From: Bacteroidales bacterium
GTDB taxonomy: Bacteria > Bacteroidota > Bacteroidia > Bacteroidales > UBA3663
DNA length: 64,000 nt
Direction: 5' to 3'
NCBI GenBank assembly: GCA_017548545.1
Contig: JAFYZW010000057.1
Coordinates: 1-64,000 of the forward strand
Both the position numbers and the translations under genes were made by a program. Below are positions 27,761 through 35,930 of the stretch, in pieces. Numbering within the stretch: the stretch's first letter is position 1; each line of letters begins with the position of its first letter. The notes under the pieces were generated by a model, which saw nothing but the letters and a program-made list of their open reading frames with translations, was not told where the DNA came from and did not search any database.

Positions 27761-28696
27761 TTATAGTCTTTTCGCTGTGCAAATAAAACTGACTCCATTC
27801 GCCTTGCAGAGTATGGCCAAAGGGAGGAAGATACGATGGTCGTATCGATAGAGAGTAATCACATTTTCACAGAGACTCAAACCATCGTTCAAGGCCAACG
27901 ATATGGAATCATATTTCTTTTCTTTGAAAATCACGTCGAGCTGCCACCTATAATCAATTCTGTAAATAGGCAATCGATACTCCCAATATGCATGTCTTTG
28001 GGCATTGTATTCAATCCTCTCAATATCCTTCCATTCGATGTCATTGAGCAGGAAACCATTTTCCAACCGGTCGTATAATAGTTGATCGTTTTTCTTTACC
28101 AAGGTCTGATTCTCTTTCCGATGTGTATATAGGAAATATGTAACGGCTAAGTAAAAAACGAGACAAACTAATGGCCAAGCTGGGATAGTTTTCAGCTGAA
28201 AGACTTGCATATAGATGCCCCACGAACAGATGGTTACGAAGAGGGTAGAAATTGCAATCAGCGCGTCTTTAGCTACGAAATCATTGTTTTCGGGTATCCT
28301 CTCTGACATATGTATACCTTCCATATCGAACCATATCTTGGGATAATTAACGATGGAAATGATACAGCCATAGATGCCGTAAAGTGAGACGCATAAAAAT
28401 GGCAAGCAACCGTTCCATACCTTGTTAATGTATGAATGAGTGAGAATAATAGCGATGAGAGAAACTGAAATGATAATGCTTATCAAGAGCAATTCGACAT
28501 TCCTCCTCAAAAATCTGTGCAACGGAAGGCGGAGTTGTGTGCTTTCGGCACAAGACATATCGACACCGAAGACTCGCCCGTTCTTGATTCGTACCCCTTT
28601 CATCTTTTTCCTTCGCGTATAGACACGAGGAATGGTGCCATAAGCGATATAGCCGACAAGGAGGACTAATATGAGGATAATCAGTTTTCCTATCAT
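27761..28696 (-). CDS. multi-span membrane protein, paralog of the next gene
   Basis: 311 aa, not recognised. It starts with a membrane helix followed by the positive RKK and a short conserved-looking segment RIKNGRVFGVDMSCAES. Further helices lie at about 68-90, 95-117, 145-165 and 170-192. The C-terminal part is soluble (ERIEYNAQRHAYWEYRLP; LSLCENVITLYRYDHRIFLPLAILCKANG). The same N-terminal and C-terminal motifs occur in the 368-aa protein just upstream, so the two arose by tandem duplication. Function unknown; the C-terminal domain is probably cytoplasmic. Confidence 0.7.
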   Translation of the reverse strand: MIGKLIILILVLLVGYIAYGTIPRVYTRRKKMKGVRIKNGRVFGVDMSCAESTQLRLPLHRFLRRNVELLLISIIISVSLIAIILTHSYINKVWNGCLPFLCVSLYGIYGCIISIVNYPKIWFDMEGIHMSERIPENNDFVAKDALIAISTLFVTICSWGIYMQVFQLKTIPAWPLVCLVFYLAVTYFLYTHRKENQTLVKKNDQLLYDRLENGFLLNDIEWKDIERIEYNAQRHAYWEYRLPIYRIDYRWQLDVIFKEKKYDSISLALNDGLSLCENVITLYRYDHRIFLPLAILCKANGVSFICTAKRL

Positions 28697-28733
28697 AATC
28701 TTACGATTTAAGATAATTCCAGAATTCCAATAA

Positions 28734-29840
28734 CTATATTTCCTTCTCTTTCAATTGTAGATTGAACTGTATCCCATGTGCTTTGCAAAGAATAGCTAAT
28801 GGGATAAAGATGCTATTGTCATGTTGTTTAGAAAAGAAAAGTCTTTGGCATAAGTTGAAACTACTATCGAGCGATATATAATAATGAGCATCTTTATGCC
28901 CTGGTAACACAATTCTCAGAAAGTGACTGTAAAAATGATTGCCCTTGTTTTTTTTGATCCTATCAATATCTTTTAAAATGAAAGCATAAATTAAATAACG
29001 AAGACTTACAATATATTCAATTCTCTTGATTTCATTCCATTGGAGAGATTTTGGCAATGATTTTTCCCTTTTGTTTCCACTATTCTTATCGACATCACAG
29101 AGTCTGAAATACATGATATATGGAATGAAACCTAAAAACGTTCCTACAATTTGAAAGATTCCAAGACTTATTCCTGCTAAATGGATGTTTTTTGTTTTGT
29201 TTAGTTTATATAGGATGATGAAATCGGTGATAAGAAAGAAATGGATATAAAGGATTGGGACGTAGTTTTTGATATTTAATTTATGGTTTATGCAATAGTA
29301 TAAATATCCCATCAGACCAATAAAAACTACATTGATAACAATAAACGTGGTCCACTTGAGTATGGTGAATTGTGAAGCATCTGAATCGTTACTATAAATC
29401 CCATCCCTATTTACTCTAATTGTGGTAAACGTGAATTGTTTAAGGGTTGTGAAGAAGACAAGCCAGAGACAAAGAAATAATACAAGAATGTTGAATATGC
29501 AAAAAGAATTAATACTTGAATTTTCAATTTTCACCAACAGTATATCAGCGTTATCCGAAAGAGCGAGCCTATCAAAAAAATAGATTATTATATGATAGAT
29601 CATGTATGCACTAAGAATCAGGAATAAGAATAATAATTCTCCGTACATAGAAGAATATTTCTTCAAGGGAAAGTGTAGCTCAACGTTCTCGGCATGGGAG
29701 ATGTCCACACCATTTACTTGCCCGTTCTTGATGCTCACGCCCCTTAGCACCTTCTTTCGAATGTAGATTCGAGAGAGGATGCTGTAAGCGATATAGCCGA
29801 CAAGGAGGACTAATATGAGGATTATGTTTTTTCCTGGCAT
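28734..29840 (-). CDS. multi-span membrane protein, paralog of the previous gene
   Basis: 368 aa, not recognised. It shares with its neighbour the start GKNIILILVLLVGYIAYS, the segment SIKNGQVNGVDISHAENV, the block LQWNEIKRIEYIVSLRY and the ending IFIPLAILCKAHGIQF. It is longer, with about five to six predicted helices between residues 60 and 235. AT content is higher than in flanking genes, especially in the middle, suggesting faster divergence or a different history. It follows the TPR gene by 51 nt in the same orientation, so the three genes may form an operon. Confidence 0.7.
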   Translation of the reverse strand: MPGKNIILILVLLVGYIAYSILSRIYIRKKVLRGVSIKNGQVNGVDISHAENVELHFPLKKYSSMYGELLFLFLILSAYMIYHIIIYFFDRLALSDNADILLVKIENSSINSFCIFNILVLFLCLWLVFFTTLKQFTFTTIRVNRDGIYSNDSDASQFTILKWTTFIVINVVFIGLMGYLYYCINHKLNIKNYVPILYIHFFLITDFIILYKLNKTKNIHLAGISLGIFQIVGTFLGFIPYIMYFRLCDVDKNSGNKREKSLPKSLQWNEIKRIEYIVSLRYLIYAFILKDIDRIKKNKGNHFYSHFLRIVLPGHKDAHYYISLDSSFNLCQRLFFSKQHDNSIFIPLAILCKAHGIQFNLQLKEKEI

Positions 29841-29891
29841 AAAAATCTGTGTTAATCTGTTCTTATCCGTATGACACTAATCGAAATATCG

Positions 29892-31280
29892 TCACTTGAA
29901 ATCCTTCTCAAGGAAATAGACAGGTTGCGAGAAGAATAGGGTCTTACCCTTCTCTTTCTTTTCGAGCAAATAATCGACAAAGACGTTTTCGTCGGCACGC
30001 CATAGGATCTTGTAATATTTTGTACCGTCAAATTTATCCTCTGCTTTTTCCGATTCGTCCTTGCCACCCAAATTGCTCAGGCTGTCGGCGCTCTTGGTTA
30101 TCATTCGCGCGAGCTGCTGGCATTTGAGGAAATAGAGTCCTGCAATAGGATTTCCAAGATTGTCGGCACTAATACCTGCGAAAAAGTTGGCAGCAATGCT
30201 CGCCGGATGCTTCTTGAGCGTCTCTTCGCAGGCATGTAGCAGCTCTTGGAATTTCCCATTCTGTGCAAGGCTGTCAGCATTGATATCCCAAAGCTGCGTG
30301 CTGGTACATTCCGGAGTGAGCGCATGCCCGAAGTAAAGGATGCTGAGGTCTCGCAGGCTCATGCCTGCTTCGCCAGCTTGGAACTTTCTTTCGATGACGC
30401 GATATTCATCCTCATGTGTTTCCATATATTCCTTGATTTCATCAAAATCGACCGTGACAGTTTCAAACGAACCAAGGATATATTCAGCTGTTTGCGTATA
30501 AAAATCATTGAGGGCAACGGCCTTGTCGCAATATTCCCTGGCCTTCGCTTCATTACCGGTTTCTGCATAAAGCTGCGCCAAGGAGATGATGCATTGATCT
30601 TCGTCGGGACGCTCTTTTTCCAACGCAAGAAATTCTTCGATCGCCTGTTCCTGCTTACCCAATATCGCCAGTGCCGAGGCATGGTTCATTCGGAACGCGA
30701 ACGATTGGGGATAGACGGCAATCAGCTTGTCAAGGAAGGTCAATGCTCGGGTGTAATCGTCTGATTGGAAAAAATAGGGAATCATTGTACACATGTTATC
30801 CTCAAAACTCTCAAATCCTCCTTCATAAGGCTTGTTTTGCTTGCCAATCCAATTCCCATTGATTGTTTGGGAATGGTCGATGATTTGCAGAAGGCAATCG
30901 AGCGCCTTTTCGTTCTGGCCTAACAAAAGGCAGCAAAGTGCTTTGTATGAACGGAAATCCAGGCGATTGGGGTACTTGGGGACAGCTTCTTCGGCAAGTT
31001 GTATTGCTCTTTCGAAAAAAGAAGGATTGATTTCGCCCTGAAGATCCCGTCCAGCCTTCATTAAGTTGAAAATGATTTTTGTTCGAATAAGGTCAGGATC
31101 ATCTGAGGTTACCTTTTCCCAATCTTCGATAAGGACACGAATTTCAGTTGTGTCAGGTTCTTCAGCGTTCGTGATTTTGTCGTATCGGTCGTAAAACTGT
31201 TCAATCGATTCCGATTGCGCCATGGCGAAAGTCGCCATCGACAGTGCGGCGATAGTGAGTAATGATTTGATGTGATTCAT
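29892..31280 (-). CDS. secreted TPR-repeat protein
   Basis: 462 aa. Signal peptide 1-21 (ending MAQS); the rest is helical with TPR-like pairs: EEAVPKYPNRLDFRSYKALCCLLLGQNEKA, YPQSFAFRMNHASALAILGKQEQAIEEF and LYAETGNEAKAREYCDKAVAL. It is probably a periplasmic scaffold; the partner is unknown. It heads a minus-strand set with the two paralogous membrane proteins and is divergent from another secreted TPR protein (31525), with a promoter for each in the 244-bp gap. Confidence 0.8.
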   Translation of the reverse strand: MNHIKSLLTIAALSMATFAMAQSESIEQFYDRYDKITNAEEPDTTEIRVLIEDWEKVTSDDPDLIRTKIIFNLMKAGRDLQGEINPSFFERAIQLAEEAVPKYPNRLDFRSYKALCCLLLGQNEKALDCLLQIIDHSQTINGNWIGKQNKPYEGGFESFEDNMCTMIPYFFQSDDYTRALTFLDKLIAVYPQSFAFRMNHASALAILGKQEQAIEEFLALEKERPDEDQCIISLAQLYAETGNEAKAREYCDKAVALNDFYTQTAEYILGSFETVTVDFDEIKEYMETHEDEYRVIERKFQAGEAGMSLRDLSILYFGHALTPECTSTQLWDINADSLAQNGKFQELLHACEETLKKHPASIAANFFAGISADNLGNPIAGLYFLKCQQLARMITKSADSLSNLGGKDESEKAEDKFDGTKYYKILWRADENVFVDYLLEKKEKGKTLFFSQPVYFLEKDFK

Positions 31281-31310
31281 AATAGTAATATTTTAGTTAG
31301 TTTTCCGTTG

Positions 31311-31318
31311 CAAAGATA
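31311..31318 (-). promoter_or_regulatory. -7 box of the minus-strand TPR operon
   Basis: TATCTTTG on the minus strand, 30 nt before the ATG at 31280. Confidence 0.6.
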
Positions 31319-31485
31319 AGGAATTGTGGGATATGTTCCAAATTTTTTGTAGAGAAAAAATACATGCTACCGACGAAATACACATTTTCACCGATGAAAT
31401 GCATACGGCTTTTTGACGATAAGATTTTTTGAGGTTATTTTTGAAAATAATCGTGAAAAAATTTGGAGGTATTCGAGAAACTCTC

Positions 31486-31493
31486 TATCTTTG
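31486..31493 (+). promoter_or_regulatory. -7 box of the plus-strand TPR gene
   Basis: TATCTTTG, 31 nt before the ATG at 31525; it overlaps and excludes a longer in-frame start at 31429. Confidence 0.6.
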
Positions 31494-31524
31494 CCATGCA
31501 ATTACTAACCAAAACATTTATATT

Positions 31525-32781
31525 ATGAAACGGGTTTTATTCATTTTACTGCTGGCGATTGCCACAACTGTTGGGTACTCACAGACCTTAAAGGAAAGAC
31601 TTGCCTCCTTCGACAACTCTGTTTTTGTGGAAAAGGTAATGGAGCTGGACAGTCTTAGCCTTGAACATTTCTACAATAAGGAATATGATGAGGCTTTGGA
31701 TGCCGCACAGAAAGAGTTGGATGCGTTGCAGAAGGCATTTGGTGCCGACGACACGATTTGCGTGAATGTGCTGGCTTTCATCAGCCGATGCTACTTCCGT
31801 CAGGGAGCCGCCAAGAAGGCACTGGAGTATGGCTTGAAGTCTGCAGAGCTCTATGGCGAGAAATGCAGCAGGGAGAATATCGCTTATGCCAATCTCATCG
31901 ACAACGTCGCACTCTATTACACTACGCTTGAAGATTACGAGAACGCCGAGAAGTACAGCGACGAGGCCGTGCGCATCCATAACAAGTACTTTGTGAACGA
32001 CAAGGAGATGGGAGGTGTGCTTGCCCATGCTGCCGAAATCAAGTCTATTCTGGGCAAAATCGACGAGGCTGTGCCCTTGCAGGAACATGCTCTAAGTGTG
32101 ATTGAGAATGACGAAGGCAATCATTCCGATCATTACCTCAATGAGCTGAAATATATGAAGAGGTACTATACCGAAGCTGGAAACAAAGAGAAGGCCGACG
32201 AAACAGATGCGCTCCTTGAACAGTTGCAGGAGGAAAGGAAGCATGGATATGTGCCTCCGCTCGTGGAATTCAATACTCCCGAAAAGTGCCGCGAGCACAA
32301 TGAGGACGCCTACTATTGCAGCCTCTATTACCTCAATCATTATCTCGATGCTCCTAAGATGTCTCAGGCAGCAATGTATATTTTTAATTGGACAAAGAAT
32401 GCACCCGATGTGAACGTGTTTTTTGGAGACCCAGAAACCAAATGGCTTGGTGACAAGAATTTACCTTTCATGATTGCCTATTTGGCTGCCTGCACCAAAT
32501 TTGCATTGACACACGATCCGGTAGATGAAGAAGATCAATATATAATGGCTTATGCCGATTTGCTCAATTACTATGACGTGAACAAGAAGAAGGGGCTGAC
32601 TGAAGAAATTGAAGCCTTTGAGGAGTATCTTAAACTATTTAAAAAGAAACCCGAGAAAATGTTCGATAAGATACGTAGTGGTTTCGCTCCAGCCAAGAAG
32701 GCGATTGAAAACGGTGAACTCGATGAATTGAAAAAAGCTAAAGCAGAAGAAGATGCCAAAACAACGATGCCAGCTCAATGA
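31525..32781 (+). CDS. secreted TPR-repeat protein
   Basis: 418 aa from the ATG at 31525 (MKRVLFILLLAIATTVGYSQ), a clean signal peptide directly after the promoter. TPR-like repeats fill residues 40-250: YNKEYDEALDAAQKELDALQKAFG, CYFRQGAAKKALEYGLKSAEL, TLEDYENAEKYSDEAVRI and GKIDEAVPLQEHALSVIE. The C-terminal part (about 260-418) is helical and lysine-rich near the end. It is likely periplasmic, of unknown function. It has the same general design as the divergent TPR protein but no close identity. A terminator begins inside its last codons. Confidence 0.8.
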   Translation: MKRVLFILLLAIATTVGYSQTLKERLASFDNSVFVEKVMELDSLSLEHFYNKEYDEALDAAQKELDALQKAFGADDTICVNVLAFISRCYFRQGAAKKALEYGLKSAELYGEKCSRENIAYANLIDNVALYYTTLEDYENAEKYSDEAVRIHNKYFVNDKEMGGVLAHAAEIKSILGKIDEAVPLQEHALSVIENDEGNHSDHYLNELKYMKRYYTEAGNKEKADETDALLEQLQEERKHGYVPPLVEFNTPEKCREHNEDAYYCSLYYLNHYLDAPKMSQAAMYIFNWTKNAPDVNVFFGDPETKWLGDKNLPFMIAYLAACTKFALTHDPVDEEDQYIMAYADLLNYYDVNKKKGLTEEIEAFEEYLKLFKKKPEKMFDKIRSGFAPAKKAIENGELDELKKAKAEEDAKTTMPAQ

Positions 32782-32796
32782 GCCGGCATCGTTTAG
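32763..32796 (+). terminator. terminator overlapping the TPR stop codon
   Basis: AACGATGCC (32763-32771) pairs with GGCATCGTT (32785-32793), with an inner GCTC/GAGC extension and trailing T. The stop codon lies in the loop. Confidence 0.75.
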
Positions 32797-32861
32797 TATA
32801 TGCTTTTTCACACAAATCCCAAAAAATTGCATGGAAATTTGGAAATATTGAGATTTGTGTG

Positions 32862-32869
32862 TATATTTG
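32862..32869 (+). promoter_or_regulatory. -7 box of the 131-aa gene
   Basis: TATATTTG, 21 nt before the ATG at 32891. Confidence 0.6.
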
Positions 32870-32890
32870 CACCCAAAATTTTTATGATTT

Positions 32891-33286
32891 ATGAAAAACC
32901 TTGTAACGCCTGAGCAGTCGTTGAAGTATAAGAAAATCAAGCAAACTATCCTGCATGCCACGATAGGCATCATCGCGTTCAACGTGGTGGGGCTGCTAGC
33001 CTTCTACCCTGCTCTTCCCGAGAGATTAGTGAAACAAGTTTATGCGAATGGCTCACAGTCCTTCGAAACTAAAGCTAACCTTTGGTTCTTCGTGTTCGTG
33101 GAGATATTCTTTGCCGCACTCTGTTACTACTACAGCAGCGATCGTCGAGCCGCTCGCCACAATAAGGAGCAGCAGCTCACCAAATTGCAGGAGCGTCAGA
33201 ACCTCGTCATTCAAGCTCTTGGTCTCATTATCGTCCTCTTCACCTTCGGTTATATTCTGCTATTGGTTGTGCGAAACCTTGGATAA
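32891..33286 (+). CDS. small membrane protein of unknown function
   Basis: 131 aa with three hydrophobic segments: about 21-42 (TILHATIGIIAFNVVGLLAF), 68-83 (FFVFVEIFFAALCYYY) and 107-127 (ALGLIIVLFTFGYILLLVV). A charged cytoplasmic-type stretch SSDRRAARHNKEQQLTK lies between the second and third. I recognise no family. It has its own promoter and stands alone. Confidence 0.7.
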   Translation: MKNLVTPEQSLKYKKIKQTILHATIGIIAFNVVGLLAFYPALPERLVKQVYANGSQSFETKANLWFFVFVEIFFAALCYYYSSDRRAARHNKEQQLTKLQERQNLVIQALGLIIVLFTFGYILLLVVRNLG

Positions 33287-33501
33287 AGTTGCAGACATTT
33301 TCCCACAAATTGAGCTTTTTTTCCTCGATGCAAAGTCATGTTTCCAAATTTTGTGAGAAACGGTCTATCGGCCAAATATGAGTTCTGCAAATCCGCAGAT
33401 TCCATACTTTGAGCCGATGGGAACATTAGCGAATATGCTTTTTATATCCCTATTAGTTAGGTAATTATCAAAGATTGTAAAAAAAGAATTTATTAAGTAA
33501 T

Positions 33502-34737
33502 ATGTATCTTGTCAATCAACGGGCCCATGCCTACCATCGAAAGAAACTCATCCGCCAATTGTTGGCCGATGGCTACAAGATGGGACAAGTGCCTGAATCC
33601 ACCCAAGATGAGCCCTACGCGTTATTCAATGGTCCGAGCGTCGATAGCTGGGAATTGGAAAATGATTTGAAGCGTTTCCACACGGGTGAAGCGTGGTATC
33701 GCGTTGAGCATTTCGCTACCGAAGTCAGTTTTCTTGGCACAAAAGCTTTCCACCATTATTGGCCTGACAGCCCGAAACCCGAAGGTTCTCATTCGCTCGA
33801 ATATGCCCGTGAGCATTTCTTTGATTGGCTCATTGCAGGCCGAGAATTCCAATATTTATATGAAAGCCGACCGTTATATTGCACGTGCCAACTCATTGAC
33901 TATACGAATACGCAGTTCAATGCCTTGCACGTCTTCGAAGCTTGGCCTGGTTGCCAAAATAATGGTTTCGCTTGGGACCTGGTCATCACCATCAATCATC
34001 TGCCCCTTATCGGAGTGGTTTATGGCGATACAGGCCGTCTGCTCGAAACTGCACAGAAGGCACTCGCTGAAATCGAGAACGACAAGGTCTTTGGCACCTA
34101 TATCCAATTTCTTGTAGTCACCGATGGACATAACACCTACATTGGTTCGCCCGACGATGATGCCATGGCTTTCTGCAAATGGAATGACCTTCATGACGAC
34201 ATTCTCAGTCCTTCGAAGATATACGATTTTATTTATTACGGTGTACGCCCAGGTTTCGTTGAGGATAGTTTTGCCACGTTTGTAGCCGATGCCCAGCAAT
34301 TCGAAATGGTGCGTCAAATCAATGAATTCCTGAAGAAATCGAAGCGGGAAGGATTATCCGTCGAGCGTCAATGTGTAGGCTACGTACTTGCCCCCTCCAC
34401 GGCAAACAACTTGCGTCACCCCTCTCCTTTCGGATGGATGGGAGCCGTGCGCCAGATGGTGTTCGAACAGAATGTCCTGCTGTGCATAGGTGAAGAACTG
34501 ATTAATGTCTCTCAAGCCGAAGACATCAGGGACGATACCGAATATGCCTTGCTCGACGAAGAGATGACCGATCTCGAATGTGCCCAGCTGATGCTCAATC
34601 ATCCTAAGGCCTATTACGTTCGCTTCCTCGATCGTCCTGCCGGCCCATACCTTGTCGATACAAACCTTTTCGGCAATCCGATTTGTAAGTTTGACTTTCC
34701 CATCGAAACCCTTGAGTATGAATCAGGAGCAAGTTAA
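33502..34737 (+). CDS. HsdR N-terminal nuclease-like module with lost catalytic residues
   Basis: 411 aa. Residues about 155-205 read GFAWDLVITINHLPLIGVVYG, then TYIQFLVVTDGHNTYIGS. This follows the type I restriction HsdR nuclease pattern D-hhh-hNxLPLhhhELK followed by a YxQhhVhSDG strand. The first Asp (159) and NxLPL are kept, but the positions expected for Glu and Lys of ELK are Val173 and Gly175, so cleavage is unlikely. Nothing after residue 250 resembles an intact helicase: there is no Walker A, and the protein ends where the motor would begin. It overlaps the next gene by 20 nt, so the two are probably translated together. The reading frame is long and clean, so selection seems to keep it. 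The family assignment is by eye and moderately sure. Confidence 0.55.
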   Translation: MYLVNQRAHAYHRKKLIRQLLADGYKMGQVPESTQDEPYALFNGPSVDSWELENDLKRFHTGEAWYRVEHFATEVSFLGTKAFHHYWPDSPKPEGSHSLEYAREHFFDWLIAGREFQYLYESRPLYCTCQLIDYTNTQFNALHVFEAWPGCQNNGFAWDLVITINHLPLIGVVYGDTGRLLETAQKALAEIENDKVFGTYIQFLVVTDGHNTYIGSPDDDAMAFCKWNDLHDDILSPSKIYDFIYYGVRPGFVEDSFATFVADAQQFEMVRQINEFLKKSKREGLSVERQCVGYVLAPSTANNLRHPSPFGWMGAVRQMVFEQNVLLCIGEELINVSQAEDIRDDTEYALLDEEMTDLECAQLMLNHPKAYYVRFLDRPAGPYLVDTNLFGNPICKFDFPIETLEYESGAS

Positions 34738-35491
34738 TAATAAGTACGTGCAGGATTCGGACGAATGGAAGCGTATCGGGAATATACTGAGGTCGATTCG
34801 TAGTCGTGTGGATTTGTTTTTACCTTTAGTCAAGAATCAGGCACCTGCCAAAGATCTGTACTATCATCTCGGTAAAGCTGTCGATTGTTGGGTAGAAGTT
34901 GGCGGCTTGAAGCAGCCCGAACCCCAGTTGCAACCAATTGCCGAAGAGTCACAGCCGGAAGGTCAGAAGGGGAAACGTGGTCCGAAACAAGATGGATTCC
35001 TCCTCCCTGATGTTGACCGAAAGTCCTTTATCCTCACTCTTCGCAAACTTATCGAAAAGCGGTACATTGCGAAAGGCAAGTATGGAATGATGGTCGTGGG
35101 TCGAGAGAAACTGAACGAAATAGAGCCTTCGAAGTACTTTGCATGCCTCTATTCGGTGCTTATCGAGTTCGGAAAAGCAGAAAAAGATGCTACGCCGAAG
35201 GGTTTTGAGCGACTTATCAAGGAAGCGGTCGCTGACTCGTCTTTGAGCCAGACCTTCAAGCTCCATTACACATCGTACAATAATATGATCAACGGATGGA
35301 TGAAACTTTGCAATAAAGAGGTCATCGACACGCTTAATGGGCGGCAAAGGTTGCTCATTTATGATATTGAACCCGAAGAATGCAATGGTTCGAAAGCCCG
35401 AATGATACGTTTAGAGTGGGTCGGTCTATGCAGTTTTGTGGAAGACAATGCTCGAAATGATGGGCTATTGCCCCCAATATCACCAGTTTAG
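34718..35491 (+). CDS. unknown 257-aa protein of the accessory segment
   Basis: It starts at the ATG at 34718 (MNQEQVNNKYVQDSDEW), inside the end of the previous gene but in another frame; an earlier in-frame start would overlap far more. No signal peptide or membrane helix. Three parts: a helical N-terminus (about 1-65), a Gln/Pro/Lys-rich linker (about 66-95, including GKRGPKQDG) and a helical C-terminal region (about 98-240, with SFILTLRKLIEKRYI and TPKGFERLIKEAV). The positive, flexible linker between helical parts would suit a nucleic-acid or protein adaptor, but no family is recognised. Confidence 0.65.
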   Translation: MNQEQVNNKYVQDSDEWKRIGNILRSIRSRVDLFLPLVKNQAPAKDLYYHLGKAVDCWVEVGGLKQPEPQLQPIAEESQPEGQKGKRGPKQDGFLLPDVDRKSFILTLRKLIEKRYIAKGKYGMMVVGREKLNEIEPSKYFACLYSVLIEFGKAEKDATPKGFERLIKEAVADSSLSQTFKLHYTSYNNMINGWMKLCNKEVIDTLNGRQRLLIYDIEPEECNGSKARMIRLEWVGLCSFVEDNARNDGLLPPISPV

Positions 35492-35503
35492 CTTCCATCC
35501 CAT

Positions 35504-35533
35504 GCGGTCGCGCGGTCGCGGTCGTCGGTCGAA
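35504..35533. repeat. GGTCG repeat cluster
   Basis: Four GGTCG copies in 30 bp, including the 11-mer GGTCGCGGTCG, which occurs in inverse orientation in the cluster at 35652-35691. Confidence 0.7.
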
Positions 35534-35651
35534 TTGCTCACCCGTAGTGGTGCAGACATGCATAAGAGAAGAAAGATAATAAGAAGAATTTAAAAAATTT
35601 TTAATCTATTCTCTTATATTATTCCCTCTCTCTATCCGATACCCTCACTCT

Positions 35652-35691
35652 TTCGACCTTTCGACCGCGACCGTTCGACCACCCCGACCGC
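35652..35691. repeat. CGACC repeat cluster, inverse of the first
   Basis: Five CGACC copies in 40 bp, containing CGACCGCGACC, the reverse complement of the core of the 35504 cluster. The clusters are 118 bp apart and could form a cruciform, hairpin RNA or protein-binding array. Confidence 0.7.
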
Positions 35692-35772
35692 AACACACCT
35701 GCTACCAACAATTGTCGAACACGATTGCCGTCGCTAACAGTTTCCCCTCATTTTGCGCTAATAATTTATTCG

Positions 35773-35811
35773 CCAGCACTAACAAATTAAAAAAAAAATT
35801 GTTAGTGCTGG
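35773..35811. promoter_or_regulatory. 13-bp inverted repeat at the promoter (candidate operator)
   Basis: CCAGCACTAACAA (35773-35785) and its exact complement (35799-35811) surround an A-rich 13-nt spacer. The right arm ends next to a TTG that could be the -33 element of the promoter at 35831. A hairpin in the transcript is impossible because it lies upstream of the start site, so a DNA-binding site is favoured. Confidence 0.55.
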
Positions 35812-35830
35812 TTGTATAATTTTTTATGTG

Positions 35831-35838
35831 TACCTTTG
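35831..35838 (+). promoter_or_regulatory. -7 box of the VirE-N/DUF3987 gene
   Basis: TACCTTTG, about 92 nt before the ATG at 35931. Confidence 0.6.
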
Positions 35839-35930
35839 CACTTGCAAATCGAAGAAGTCAAGTTCTAGAGATGATTTTGAGAGATGCTTGAGAGTAATTT
35901 TCTTATAATATTCATTTAAATTAATTATTT

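Larger units (their letters stand above)
35492..35930. other. intergenic region with GC-rich repeats and promoter-proximal inverted repeat
   Basis: 439 bp without a gene. It holds GGTCG repeats near 35504, CGACC repeats near 35652, an inverted repeat at 35773-35811 and a promoter at 35831. The leader from 35839 to the ATG at 35931 is AT-rich. Confidence 0.7.

Noticed and set aside
33287..33501. Promoter for the HsdR-like gene at the sequence CATACTTTG
   Set aside because: It lacks the two-base spacing of TAnnTTTG. No convincing promoter was found in this 215-bp gap.
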